From contig JBEWZL010000219.1 of the NCBI GenBank assembly GCA_045837725.1, positions 1 through 64,000 of the forward strand: a DNA stretch of 64,000 bases, written 5' to 3'. This DNA is from Vermamoeba vermiformis (Eukaryota; Tubulinea; Echinamoebida). Both the position numbers and the translations under genes were made by a program. Under the pieces are notes generated by a model, which saw only the letters and a program-made list of their open reading frames with translations, did no database searches and was not told where the DNA came from. Position 1 is the stretch's first letter. The number at the start of each line of letters is the position of its first letter. Positions 1 to 12,438 of the stretch are shown here, piece by piece.

Positions 1-472
1 TGTATAATGAAGGCGATGCATTGGACTGATCGGGAATTACAATCCATTCACCATTTGTTCGAGGAGCGTAGTTATAGTGATCGGTTATGTTCGCGATCTC
101 GTTGTACATCCCGTTGGGATCCCTTCGACGGACCGAAATACTGTTGGTGGAATTATTCACTTGAGAAAATACCATCAAATCGCCCCATAAGTCTATTGGA
201 AAAACAGCGCCGCTCAGAGGAACGCGAATCTGGGTCGAGGCTTTAATTGCCGTGAAAACCTGCTTGTATATTAATTATTATTAGAATCATAATGCTATCT
301 AATTTTAGCCAACAAGAGTCACGATAATATATTTATTTATAATTTATTAATCTTAATCTTAAAAAATTTTTGTTCAAATCTGTCGGTTTCTTACCGGTAC
401 AGCCAAGTTGAGGCCCATAGTACATAAAATAACAACCACGAAGAGTGATCTTTCAGAATTAACTATTACCAT
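1..472 (-). CDS. Secreted or membrane protein, 5' part (gene runs off the left edge)
   Basis: Not recognised. Reading leftwards from an ATG at 472-470, exon 1 (472-395) encodes about 26 residues with a hydrophobic core (LFVVVILC) typical of a signal peptide. It ends at a GTAAGA donor. A CAG acceptor at 262-260 opens exon 2 (259 to beyond base 1) in the same phase and stays open to the window edge. Exon 2 contains N-glycosylation-type sequons (NNST, NIT), as expected for an extracellular domain. The gene lies head-to-tail behind the protease, with about 130 bp between the protease stop and this ATG. The open frame and matched splice phase support a real gene; its function is unknown because only about 110 residues are visible. 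Confidence 0.6.
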
Positions 473-604
473 CGTTACGCTTTGTGGTGTTGCATAATAA
501 AATAATTCATGAAAAAAATAGACTACGAGTTTCAAAAGCGGAGGAGTCCAAGACCATATAATTTTATCGGTCCTACTTAGTAGAAGGTCGGAATAGGCCT
601 CCGA

Positions 605-3600
605 TTAATTCCTCAACACATCCAAACAAATCCAGTTTACTAATATTCTATCTACAGCCAAAATAAAACAAAGACCAACACAACACTCAAATAGCTTGAC
701 TACAATCGATGCCGAAGATACAGCTTCATCGTTATTGTTGCCGAACTGAGCTTCGTTCGCACCACCAGCTACAACAGCCAAGATCGGTCGATTAACATCA
801 GCCTCGAGACTATTAATGAGCACCAATGATTCGTCAGGGCCAGGAGTCGTACGGACAAAAGCAAACGAGACATAAGAAGCACCTGCACTTTGTCTGCCGG
901 CTACGTAAGAAGTGACGTCAAATTCGTAGTAAGCAATTGGATGGTTAATATCAGTGCTCGTTAATAGAACTCCAAATGCTGGTCTATTATTCCAAGTGAT
1001 AGTACTTTGGCTCCACCTAACCGAAAATCGTTATGTCAGATCGGATGTGGATGCGACCAGGATCTAACTTACGAGACATCAGGCACGGTGTAACATTGCA
1101 CGCTAAGAGGTCCTAGAGTTGATTGATAATATCCAAACAATCGCACAACTACGCGTTGAGAGCCAACTGTAGTGAGGCCGGAGATCGGGAACTTGACATA
1201 AATTTCACGCGTGAAGTTTGGATCCAACGAGTACTTGATGTACATTGTAGGTTCGAGTCCGTAGTTATCATTAGCATAGGTGCCTAAGGGACATAATCAG
1301 ATCAGCCCTCAATGTCATATAAAATTGTCACATACCACTGCGAACAGTCGCGTCATCAGTGGGATAAACAAAAGTTTGCGTGGACACAGGCGTGTTCGAA
1401 TAACGCGTCAACACGCGGTCGAAGATCAACGGAGGCAGACTCTCGTGACTCGAAGGAAGTGAAGGCAGCTGACGATTGGTAGAGTGATTTGATCACGACC
1501 GATAACGTGGTTTGACCGCTCGAGATCAATTCATTCGCATATGCTGTCAGATCAAAGTGGTACCATCCAATCGTTGACACATTGACACTCGTAAGCAAAT
1601 TACCTTAACAATGTGTTAGTTAATTGGTACTCGGGTCCTACTTCAAATAGACATACCAATTGCCGGCTGTGTGTTCCACGTCAATGTGTTTTCGTCCCAC
1701 GAACTTGACGCTCTGAAGGCACCCAAGATCGAATAGCTGCCGTCGTCGCGACCACCGTATAAATTGAGCGTCAAGCTAGCCAAGTTGTTCAAGCCCTATT
1801 AAGAAGTTCAGTGTAAACCCTACATTTTATTAAAAGGATGATCAAACGCATACGCTCAAGTTGATTTTGACCCAAGTCCAGCGACTCCAATCAGGCGTAG
1901 TATCGTTCTTGACTTGCAGAGTCGTAGCAGCTCCGTAATTAGTGTTGGCATAGATGCTAAAAAGCACGGAGTCAGCGAACGACCTTGATCATGTCTCGTC
2001 TTTACGTACCCATCACGGACGAAAGTGTCAGCAATCACTCGTGAAGGAGGGACTGCAACGGGTGTGCTCACGGGCGTTGATACTGGAACAGTCACAGGTG
2101 TTGCTACTGGCGTTGAAACTGGTGTAGCAACGGGTGTAGATACTGGGGTTGACACGGGGCTTGACACGGGTGTAGAAACCGGTGTCGCGACAGGAGGGGA
2201 GGAAGGAGGCACGGAGACTGGTGTGCCAGTGAGTTCAAGAGCCTCTATAGTTAAGACAAGCATGTAAGTTAGATAATCAAGTCCAAAATTGACTTTGAAG
2301 GCACGTACTTCGAACAGCTGCTAAGGGGTCAATGGCACCATTACCGTATTCGTCGTCCTATTACCAGTTAATAATAAGCTTTAACGCTATCATTTGTGTG
2401 CTACTTACACGACCAGGGGCACCAAGATCAATAGCCGTGGTCTCAATGATGGATCTGACCTCAAAGTTTGTGAAAGAAGGATTAACACTCCAAATGAGCG
2501 CAGCCAATGCTGAAACGTATGGAGTGGCCATAGAACAACCGGTCAACGAGGCATAGCTGTTAGTAGGATATGTGCTCCAAATGTCCGTGCCTGCAGATCG
2601 TGTCAGATCTTGATCTTGTTTCGGTTCTGTCATTTTGACAGCTGCGTGTCTAGAATAGCAACGCTGCACTTACCAGGGGCGGCAATGTCAATATAATCAC
2701 CCGTGTTAGAAGCTCCGTATCGGCTGTACACGCCATTGGCATCGATCTGAAGGTTGGTGACCGCAAACGAGTTGTTCGCAGCACCAGGCAACGAAGGAAG
2801 ATTGCCATCATAGAATAAATTGCCTGCACACGCGACGACCAAAGTTCCTGAATAGCAAAGTCAATCAAAGTTACTCCGGAGATACGTCCGAAGATACGAT
2901 CCGCACCTTTGGCAGTAGCATAATTGACAGCGTCATTTACGGAATCCGTGGGACCATATCCCTATTCATGTGATTAGATCAGTCATATTTAAGGTAGTTT
3001 CCGTACTTGAATGCTCAAGCTGACAATGTTCATGCCAGCATTTGCTGCATATGTGATCGCGCTTATAACGTCGCTCCAGGTTCCTCCGTTTGAAGCACCT
3101 AAGACCTTCAAGCCCATAATATTCACGCCTGGGGCAAGGCCAGAGACGCCTGAATGAGATTTCCGTTAGTTTCGTACGGATAATACTCGTGCAAACCTTT
3201 TGCATTGTTTTGTGTTGCGGCAATAATTCCGGTGACGTGAGTGCCTATAATGCATTTAATTAGCATGGTGTTTATAGTACCCGAGTCCTGCATACCATGG
3301 CCATTATCATCAAAAGGATCATTGTCACTATTGACGAAATCGTAACCGGGCAAGTAGTGCACATCCACCAAATCTTCGTGATTATATTCAATTCCAGTAT
3401 CAGCCACGGCAATTGACTTTTAAATATAACGTTAATATAAATATACTTTTGAAACCACGAGGAGATTACTCTGTAATTTCATGAAATTTTTCAATGGGTA
3501 CTGGTTTTATGCCCCGAAAGGCAAAACAACTTACAATGTTTGCAGCGGGATTGATTCTCACTAAGTCCCATACTTCGTAAGCTCTTAACTTGGTAAGAGC

Positions 3601-4067
3601 CCATTGTTGCGGAGCCAGCGGATCGTTGATCGCGTAGCCAGTAGAACCTGAGTAACAATCATAAGTTCATTCTATGGCTGGATATTATTACAATATCTTA
3701 CCAATGCCGTCTTGTTCGACAGAAAGTACGTCAGGATGTTGTCTGATTTCAGCCATCTTAGCTTCAATGTCGTCATCATCCACCTTTCAGTGAAACAAAA
3801 AGATCCATTAGAAACCTTTGGTACGAAATGGGATATCATTATCAGTATACGTACTCTGATGACCCACATATTTAAAGGTTCAATTCGTTTGACAATAGGT
3901 CCAAAGGAGCTTGCAACTTCTTCACCATTTTGTCGGATCTTGATGATAAGATGACGACGAGCTTCAGCTACGGCAGCTTGATACTGAGCGTCGTGAATAG
4001 ATTCTATTGAGCCTTGTACTGTAATTAGCACAAGGCAGAGCGCGGCAGCAAAGAGTAGTAATCGCAT
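605..4067 (-). CDS. Secreted subtilisin-like (S8) serine protease with two CBM96/DNRLRE-type domains and a C-terminal membrane anchor
   Basis: Multi-exon gene. The first exon encodes a signal peptide (MRLLLFAAALCLVLITVQG) and then a propeptide. The catalytic triad is present: Asp in ADTGIEYNHED (about 3400), His in NGHG/THVTGIIAAT (split by an intron near 3290), the oxyanion-hole AGN segment near 2830, and Ser in GCSMATP near 2540. After the protease domain comes a Pro/Thr/Val linker (about 2215-2040). Two modules follow, each starting with a pattern like ADTFVRDG/YANTNYG and ending like RPVL; these are the hallmark of DNRLRE/CBM96-type carbohydrate-binding domains. The C-terminus (about 740-608) holds a hydrophobic segment that could anchor the protein. 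I infer an extracellular or cell-surface protease that may bind polysaccharide. In the first module (about 1411-1420) the frame must skip one base to keep the domain, probably an assembly indel. Length is roughly 750-850 residues. Confidence 0.85.
2044..2215 (-). repeat. Minisatellite-like linker encoding PVSTPVATP repeats
   Basis: Imperfect tandem repeats of a 9-12 bp unit (GGTGTTGATACTGG-like on the + strand) lie within one exon of the protease. They encode a Pro-Val-Ser/Ala-Thr linker between the catalytic and carbohydrate-binding modules. Such linkers are usually extended and O-glycosylated. The unit number is likely to vary between strains. Because of the repeat symmetry both strands are open here; the + strand frame is a shadow. 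Confidence 0.8.
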
Positions 4068-4492
4068 TGCAGATCGAGGTACAGATCCAATTAATTGTGT
4101 TGGTGTCTTCGTTAATAGATTATACTAGCTGTGGCTGAACTTTTTTATACTTTACTCAACGTCTTTCGTCAAAGGGATACGCTGGGAAGTCCACAAGAGT
4201 TTTCTCGCGGATGCGCACCATTTATTGACTTTTCCCCATCTCTGGGCCATTTGTTAAGACTTGTTTGTAGGTTCCTGGAGTATTAATAATATCTCATAAT
4301 AAAATGCGCACGTAAGGTTATAATAGAGCGTCAGTCGTTTCATGGAACAAATTTGAGTCAAATCCAAACGAATTTTTCCTCGCTTGGTGCCTCAAAAAAT
4401 ATCAAAAATATTTATAAAGATTAGTGAAGGGTTGATCGATGACAATTTCAGAAAGAATAAATACGAAGGACGCATCTTGCAGAAATTTTGTA
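4068..4492. other. Intergenic, protease 5' side and F-box gene 3' side
   Basis: AT-rich DNA between the protease start codon (4067) and the inferred stop of the F-box gene (4493-4495). No convincing open frame with splice sites was seen. It must hold the protease promoter, but no specific element is identifiable. Confidence 0.5.
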
Positions 4493-7400
4493 TTAAACGC
4501 CAAAACATCGAGTTTTCTTGCGCTAATATCAGCCTAGTTATTTTATAATCCCAAATAATTTTACCGGTTTCTTTTCGACGACATCTGTTTCGTATGCATT
4601 AAGATCAGACTGGACACTGAGCTCCAGTTCCGTGTAGTGCTAGTGGTAGACAAAAAAAAGGATAAGCCCAACCTGTGTTGATCCTTCTTTCGGCACTAAT
4701 TAAAAATACCGCTTACGGTGATTTTGGCGGGCTTCATTTTTGATCCATTCTCGAGCCAAGTTTCACCCCTTCTCCATCGAATAGTTCAACTTTTGTGCTT
4801 GCGAATCTGATCTTTCCTGTAGCCGAGTCCTCGTCCGCGTTGTCTTTAGCTAGATTCGCCTTTGGCGACGAATCTCCTTGCAGTTTCTGATCAGAAACTT
4901 TTTCATGAGGGCGATTATAACAAGCTTTATTCTTTTTCTCAAATACTGCAACGAACTATCTCAAAATATGAGTTCGAATATATCAGCGCCTTTGTATTCT
5001 TGCACCTTCTTGTTGAGCTCGTCGTTCGTCGTGTCAAACTTCTTACTTTTCAATGCGCTCTTCAACTTGTCTTCAAATCCAAACCCACGTCGATTATAGA
5101 TGCATAATGCTTCGAGACTTTTATCTATTATGCACGCTGCCAAGTAAATGATCGCTTTTTCAACTTTGGTCCGCCGTTCTTGATCCGCAATTTCTTCGAT
5201 CTCTTCACTGAGTTCGTTCAATAATATTTTTTTTCGTTTTAATGCCTATAATAATATTATGTTATACTTTTTGTGTGGGAGATGCTCTGTAGAGTTACCA
5301 AGGGATCTATTCTATCGTAGAGTTTCCAGCCACCAATTCTGAAAATGGATGCATGCAAGAGACCAAAAATTTCCTAAATTCAAATCAGCATATAACAGTA
5401 TTAACTAATGGGCGTACTTTGCTTTTCCAATAGTTTTCGTATTTTTGGATGTGCTCCGGAAGTACCTCTTGTGTTGCACGAGGCCAATGTTCTTCCACCG
5501 TGAACAACGTCTGTAATAACTGCACATGAATACATTAGTGATAATTAACATTGAAAGTATTGTTGACTTTCATACGAAACCCAACTTCTTCTCTTTTTGC
5601 CTTAAGCAATACTGCAGGCTAAGCTCCAAAACTTCACGTATCACTTTTGCAGGCACTAACGGCACTGTTAATAGGACTTGCATAACCTATTGGCCAAGCA
5701 CGGTTATGAGATCCTGGATCTTGAAACACAAATCTTAAGCGATGAATAAAATACCTCGTCAAACATTTTGCCTAATAAATCCATTGCGTTTTCATCCAGT
5801 TGAAATCCTTCCTCGAAATACGTGTTCATGGATCCAAAGATGATCCGAGTGTAATAGACGATGTGATTATCGTCGAGATGCGGCGCAAGTAACTTGAACA
5901 TAAAAATAATTTCGTGTATGTTTTCGTCCTCTAGCTCGGATTCCAATCTGTAATATCCCAATAGTGCGTGGAAGACGCGTTGAGCGTACGGAAGAAATTT
6001 CTGCGTGTTAATTTTGTAAGATAGTTCGAACTTTCTATTATACCACGTACCTCTTTGTCCCAATACTCGCCAAATCCAACCAGTTTATGCACGGCAGATT
6101 CGATATAAACGTTTTCTAAGATCTGCACGACAAAATATTAGTGTGACACATTTGACATTTTTGACATTTTGACATACGTAGCCCATTTCTTGCGTATCAA
6201 AATCATCTTCGGTAGCAACTTTGGTCGTGTCGAGAAGTTCAATAAAGGCACTGCACTTCTTCGTACTTTCAATCTGAGGCTCATCAAAGCTGCACAAAGC
6301 CTTCGCATTGAGTGCCTGTTCGCGTTGCTCCTTTGTGTATGGAACATATTTTGGTAAATTAGTATTAGGCGCTGGTACTTCAATGTGCAAATGATTATTG
6401 TTATTGCCCTGATAAAGTGGGTTGTTTTCAACGAGCACTGCTGCAGGACCACCTAGTGGAGCTTCATCGAGATCACCACTAACATCACTTTCGTAGTTGA
6501 GATCATAGTCAGATAAAAGCGGGCTCTTGCCATATAAGGAAAGTTCTGGTGGTAACACTGAGAAGATTGACTCGATGAGGTCATTTGAATTCGCCGCTAC
6601 ATCTAGCATTCGTGCTCTTCCGGAACTAGCGAAGAAGAACTCCTTGCGCACTGGAAAGCCAATTGTTCCGTCTTGAACGGACTTGACAATCTCGAATAAC
6701 TCGGGATTGAATTCTTCGTCCAGGAGATAAATGGCTGAATACAAAATCAGTAAAATTGAAATATGCGTAATTAACGTACCCATATCAATGTATACTCGTA
6801 GAATCAGCTCCGAGTCAATCTGGCCTCGCAGTTCGGGAGACTTCGCGATTGAAAACAAAACTTCGCGGTACTCAGGCAAATGCTAGCAATGTCCAAATAA
6901 ATCAATGTACCGTCAAGCGTATACTAATACGCACCTTTATCAAGCGTTGAGTTGGCAGCATGTCCAAAAGGGCCAATTTTCCCAGCCCAGCATCGAATTG
7001 ATGATCGGGACTTGCAACGACACCAGGTCTCTTCAATGCATCGAGAATAGCTCTATTGACCTTCTCAAACAATTCGTCGTGCACACTGAGAGTCCAATCC
7101 TCCTTGGAGATGTACTCGCAGGACAGTAAAAGTGCTTGTAGACCATGGCATCTGTTGGAAATTTGCACCGTCAAAAGTGAGTCTAATGCGTTTTAACAAT
7201 TAATTGTACTTACGCAATGCGTACTGGAAGCGAGGGAAGTCTATCGCAAATCAATCCAATAATTCTGTGAATTTGTTCGGTGGTCAAACTTGGACTGACT
7301 TCCTGACGAAGCTGGCTTGTAACTGCCAAGCTTAGCCCCAGAAACGCAGCAAATTGCACCTCTGGATGTTGTTTAGGGCCTTCTAAAACTTCCAACGCAA

Positions 7401-8994
7401 AACTACAAAAAAGTGTTACTTGTAGTTCGAATCAATCTGGCCAACGTTCGGTCAACGCGAATCTGACGCTATTAATGAGCACGTACTTTAAGCAGTCAAT
7501 AGTGTACGCAGTGTGTAGTACCCATGATACTTGAGTTACTGCAAATGCACTCGCTTTGACCCGAAAATCATCGCTCTTGTTGAATTCTTCACGCGCCGTT
7601 GAGATTAGGACAGGGTGATAATGAAATGCGATATGACGCTCTCTTTCTTTGAAAAACACAGGTCATAACTTCTTCTTTAGGATATTTGAAACTAAATTCA
7701 ACTTCGGTATTAAGATCTGTTGTTTCAGATCCGTAATGAATCATTCTTCGAATTAGCGTAGCGAAGAATTTCTTATTCTTTTGCGTTTCCTCACTATCTC
7801 CACGAGAATCAAGTGGGTATTTAATCCCCTTAAACTTGAATATCTCGCATGCTATTGTGAAGCATTTTTCTGAGTGCTCGGGAAAGTCCGATTTGACTAG
7901 GTCGCAAACTCTTAAAAAGTCTTCTGCTTGCCTATAATAGCATTATTAGCTTACTGTAATATAAATAATACTATCGGGTTAATAAGAAACTCACTCTATG
8001 GGGCCGCCACGTATCCAAGGACGCATCTCAGTCAATACATTGAGGGCATTTTTGACGTCATTAGTTAAATTGTATTGCTTCAATATCTGGTATAATCAGC
8101 ATTAAAAACTCTTGTTGATCACCCCGATACCATCCGTTCTGGGATGCATCATCTTCAAATTCGGGAGCGGCTATACTATGATCAATCAATTTCGATATAA
8201 CCTCATACGTTAATTCTGAATCTTCATCTAACGGTCTACAGCCTCCTTCCTAATTATAGAAAGTTTACAGATCCGGATTCAAATAATGCCAATATTTTTT
8301 TCTTTCGTTCACTCACCTCCATGGCAACGAAGTCAATATATTCTTGTATTAAATGATCGATAACGCCTCTTTATAAGAAGTTAGTTTCATTGAGCGTCAC
8401 TTAACACAATGCGAACCTGATCCGGTAGTAATTCATCCAATCGATCAGTTGTTTGCCATTTTCTATAAATATATTAATATAATTTCTTCACAACAAAATC
8501 CATACCGATTGACATTGGTATCAGAACACGATCAGGATCGCCTTCTTTTTGTGAGTAATTTGAGGGGCGATTTGGTGCAATATCTTCGCCCCATCGAACT
8601 ATTGAATTCGCTCTCCATAAATCTTTGGATCTTGCAAGCCTATTCCAGCGAGTACAGGCCTGACGCAAAGCAACTACGAAACAATTATTAATTAAATGAA
8701 AAGAATTCCCGCCAAATTATTAATAAATATTGAATAGAGTTAAGTCTAAGAAGCGTTTTTAAAATTAGAAAACCTAACTAATAAATTACATTGATGAATT
8801 GACAAATTTTAAAAGCTAATAGAGCGCATACCTAGTTCGTCTGCATCGAGTTGCGAAAAAATGCCGATCAACAATTCATCTTGCAAGCTATTTAATTCAA
8901 TCGCATTACTTTTATGCTTTTTAAAAGGTCTTTCATCTTCTTCGTCGTGTTCCCCTTCTCGATTTGTGTTTGACATCTTGGAGATCAGCTCCAT
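4493..8994 (-). CDS. Large F-box protein with a long helical (HEAT/ARM-like) region
   Basis: The first exon (from 8994) encodes an acidic/basic nuclear-looking leader. It then starts an F-box (LQDELLIGIFSQLDADEL), which continues in the next exon as ALRQACTRWNRLA. F-boxes bind SKP1 in SCF ubiquitin ligases. The following dozen exons encode about 1,000 mostly helical residues without a domain I can name, so this part may act as substrate receptor. The frame ELNKKVQEYKG reaches a stop at 4961. Downstream (about 4920-4500), further protein-like exons on the same strand (ENGSKMKPAKIT, then HYTELELSVQSD, ending RKKTRCFGV at a stop at 4493) suggest the gene continues. Joining them needs at least one frame correction, one of them at a G run near 4765. 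If that join is wrong, the gene ends at 4961 and the distal exons belong to another gene. Confidence 0.65.
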
Positions 8995-9166
8995 ATCTAA
9001 ATTTAGTCGGTCAAGATAAACTTATCGCATGAAATAATCAGAATCTGATATCTTTATTTTGAAGAATAGAATACAATTGACTACTTTGTAGGAACAGGAG
9101 TTTGAATTAATAATTCATAGCAGTGACGAAGAATTAAAAGAGTAATACTATAGCAAATACCGATAA

Positions 9167-9496
9167 ATGGATCGATACAAAAGTGATGCGAAGGTACGTA
9201 GCGTCGGGGAAACTGGAGGAGGAGCGGATTGCAGAGAAGGTTTTCCCCTTACGGTTCCCTCGTTAATGACGATGTATAATATCTTAACATTCTCCGCTGA
9301 ATCGTGACGCACAACAACCCAGCAAAGAGACCACACCGAGAAGCGAGAAGCCAAAAAGCCAAAAAAAAAAAAAGAACACGTTTGGACCACGAGACCCAAG
9401 GAGACCGAGCAAGCGCAAGCAGCGAAGAGACGAGCAGAGAGCGAAGCGCACCCGAGACGGGTGTCAACGTCTGCACATGAGGTGCCACGAGAATAG
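9167..9496 (+). CDS. Putative small, highly charged protein (about 66 aa, two exons)
   Basis: Exon 1 (9167-9193) is ATG plus eight codons (MDRYKSDAK) ending at a perfect GTACGT donor. A CCCAG acceptor at 9318-9322 opens exon 2 (9323-9496) in the same phase, giving a Lys/Arg/Glu-rich tail that ends PRRVSTSAHEVPRE. The splice motifs and continuous frame are the only support. The purine-rich tract it crosses keeps several frames open by chance, so this may be spurious. No family recognised; an RNA-binding or disordered peptide would fit the composition. Confidence 0.35.
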
Positions 9497-10146
9497 GGTG
9501 TGGGGAGAGGGATTTTTTTGGATCGGGAGTAAGGGACCGCGAGACATTTATATTGGTGAGTTTGCAGCGGGGGTGAGCAGAAGTTTTGTTAGGACCGGAA
9601 GCAAAGGCTTTAACGGGAGGCGGCGACTGGAGAGTGCTCCAAGAAAATGTTATAATTGAGATATGACGTGAGTTGGAAGTATCGTTTGGGGAGCTTTTTT
9701 GTAGATTGAGGGGTGTTGGTGTGTGGGGGCAGCTGGGCGGTGTGTCGCTTGCGTTTCCATCCCATTTTGAGCCCTGTGTTTGTGGTAGTAGCGTTGTATA
9801 CAAATTTATATCGAATATGCTGCAGAAAACTAACGATTAAATTTGTGGTTCCTTGCTGTCATTTCAAAGGTGACACGGGACAAGATCTGCCTGCGTTATT
9901 TTGGGTTAGAATTTTGCCACTAACGGTAGTTAAAAACAAATGTACTTACTAGTGGTCACAGTTGACAGTCACTTGAGTTCGTTGGCGAAAGACAGTAGGA
10001 GAAAGTTTCGAAGCCACTATTTCATTAGGTTGGAGGTCTGTCTACAAGAATAAGCAACAAATATATATATTATATTTTTTAATTATTAAGAAGAAATTGG
10101 TTTTTTTTTTTTTGGGGGAGGGGAAATTTTTTTTTTTTTTTAAAAA

Positions 10147-10190
<44 letters not shown>

Positions 10191-10481
10191 TTTTTTTTTG
10201 GTAATTTTTATATTTTTTTTTTAAAAAAAAAATTGAAGATCTGGGTTAAATCTGTAGGTAGGTCTGCACGAGTACCCTCCGTCGGTGAAATAATCATATT
10301 AAACGCTTGTCTTTTAATCGTAAAGGCGAACTGCCGTGGTCCTAGGTTGGTTGTAAAATGATTTATCTGAGTATTCACTATATTCGTCTTTTTTGAGTTA
10401 GTTCTCGCTAGGGCCCACTTCAAGTTATGATTAACGATAATTTATTTATAATATGTACAAATACCGTGTCAAGTTACGGAG
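9497..10481. other. Gene-poor spacer with low-complexity DNA
   Basis: About 1 kb between the small charged ORF and the stop of the cullin-like gene. It includes G-rich + strand sequence (about 9500-9760) and the homopolymer block described separately. Long open frames exist on both strands at 9250-9800, but they lack start/splice logic and look compositional. No RNA gene or regulatory site could be supported. Confidence 0.4.
10101..10233. repeat. Poly-T/poly-A low-complexity block with an embedded G run
   Basis: Runs of T up to about 29 long, broken by A runs and one GGGGGAGGGG tract (10114-10123). This is either a genuine homopolymer region or an assembly artefact; the sequence itself cannot decide. 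Read depth and base quality here should be treated as unreliable. Confidence 0.8.
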
Positions 10482-12380
10482 TTAAGCTTGGTTGTGGAAG
10501 TTAGGATTGATCTGGTACGCGAAAATAAGCGATCTTGTATCTTCCGTGTAAGCGTCGTCTAAATTCTTCTTAGTAGGGTCAGTTTTGATATTCACAAAGT
10601 CTTTAAAGCTTCCATCAGGCTTCAAGTGGAATGTCATCGAGTTGTGGATGTGGGCGGTACGTTTGTTGTCACAATGCACGTAGAAGGGTGGTTTGACTTC
10701 AGTCTTAGCCAAGTACAATGTCTCTTGAATGGCGCGAGGGAATTGCAAGTCAATGTACTCGTAGGGACTCGTGAACTCGGTGTTCAGCATGTAGTAGTCG
10801 TCCTCACGCTTCAGAATGCCAATGGCCTCTAATTGCTAAAATAAAACGTTAGAATAATGAAGACCGAATACCAAGTGCATATTTTATTAACTGAAATAAT
10901 ATTTGTGTACTTTAAGCAGGTAAAAAAGTTTTGGATCTTGCGCATCTGACACAAGTGTTTGAATAATAATCATACCTTAAGATGGAATCCTAATCGTCGA
11001 ACTTGACGCAATTTCAGTGCAAGCTGTTCAGCAGTGAATTTGAGCGTCTCTTGCTTTGCTTCAGAAGGTACGCTATCTTGTGTATTCAAAGACGGATAGT
11101 TGAACAAACTGAGGATCGCGAAGTGATCTACATCGACCTTGAGCCAGACAGGCTTTTGTAAGTATGTAGCCTCGATCTCAAATACTACAAGATCGTTCTT
11201 AAGCAAAAACTTGCGACCACGCGTTCGTTGCCAGTACTGATCTTCGTAGTTCAGCATTTCAACTTCCATGTTCGTCTACAATAGGTAACATTAATTATAT
11301 TAATATCGTCGATTTATATAAATTCTAAATATGCATATATTTGATACTTACAGGTAACTGAGGCTTTTCTTCTTCGATGTTATGCAAGTTCCACAAAGAC
11401 GGCACGATAGTAGACGACAATAGGAGCATATTATTATGATAGTTGTTGCTTCCTTCCCACGACTGCCAGTTTTGAATAAAATCCTCCATCGCTTGCACGA
11501 TTGATAGCAAGGCAGTATGGTTTTTGAACGCAAACTTGATTAAAAACGTTTAGTATCCTACCTCGTGGATTAACAAATAAATAAATAAATAGCTTACCTT
11601 GAATAAGTCAATTACAAGCATTTCAGCGCTAATATTTGAGGCTTGTTGCACGGCTCTGAAAATAAGACCATTTCCATGGTAGCGCAGCAGATCGAAGCCC
11701 AAACAAAACGACTGCGATATGATAAGTATGCCTCGAGCCTTGTACAATAAGTATATTAGTTCATGAGGATTAGGTTTGCATCGCCACGATGAAATCTAAT
11801 ATTCTTGGATTCGCCGTAATAACTTACAAGTTCACCCAAGGCATATTGCAATTCAGCATTCGTTGAAAATGGCAATTCGTTTGTTAGAATATAGTTGAGA
11901 GTAATCTCGATGCGTTGGATAATATCGTCGGTCACTTGCTCAAGCGGCGAATCTGTATCCAAAAATTTAAGGCCCATAAGACGCTTGACGAGCTTAACGT
12001 CACTAGCGATCATGTGCCTCCAAATATTGCACGTAGATTTTATGTTGACCCAGTCCTTCAGGTCTCTATTAATCGGAATTGAATTAGCAGCTGAAATTCA
12101 GATTCGATCGTCTTTTACTTACGCCAAGTAGCTGAACACCTTCTTCCAGATGGCACTATTCAGCGGTAGGTATTTAGTTGAGTCAACTGCATCAGTGGGA
12201 AGGCAGCCCTGTTGCAATAACAGCTCGTCTTGAGGAAGAAAGAGTTAGCAAAGATCTCCACAGGCACGGGTCATTTCAAGCAGTAAACTTACTGAAAGGA
12301 ACATATTTTCGAGCTTCAGCAGGAACCTCGAATATTTCGAGCGTGCAGCAGCGAAGTAAGTCAAAAGGAACACTTTGCAT
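10482..12380 (-). CDS. F-box protein with a cullin-like C-terminal half
   Basis: Starts at the ATG at 12380 and is spliced through about eight exons to a stop at 10482. The N-terminal region (exons 2-3) has an F-box-like stretch (LPLNSAIWKKVFSYLADLKD). The C-terminal half (about 11500-10700) follows the layout of the cullin homology domain. It has an LPxxM motif, an aromatic-rich helix ending RTRGRK (cullins: RTKHRR), then KPVWLKVDVDHFAILSLFN (cullins: KxxELxVxTYQxxxLLLFN), a winged-helix-like FTAEQL segment, ILKREDDYYMLN, and NTEFTSPYEYI (cullins: FNxKFTxKxxRI). The final neddylation winged helix with its IVRIMKxRK signature is not recognisable. Cullins scaffold ubiquitin ligases; here the adaptor and part of the scaffold appear joined. 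The F-box call is moderate and the cullin call is by motif spacing only. Confidence 0.6.
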
Positions 12381-12438
12381 GATAAATCCGGATTTGACTT
12401 GATTTGTTCGGGTGTATAATTTTAAAAATTACTAAAAG

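Noticed and set aside
1246-1262. tRNA B-box-like GGTTCGAGTCC
   Set aside because: It lies inside a protease exon (antisense of YGLEPTMY) with no A box, anticodon arm or acceptor stem at tRNA spacing.
2025-2267. Plus-strand ORF rich in TGVATGV repeats
   Set aside because: Mirror image of the protease PVSTPVATP linker; the repeat unit leaves both strands open.
9477-9659. 60-codon plus-strand ORF starting MRCHENRVWGEG
   Set aside because: No splice logic, overlaps the better-supported small two-exon ORF in another frame, and its Arg/Gly content follows the G-rich DNA.
9249-9803. 184-codon minus-strand open frame
   Set aside because: Composition-driven frame (Pro/Ser/Leu from a purine/pyrimidine-skewed tract) with no domain; the opposite strand is open too.
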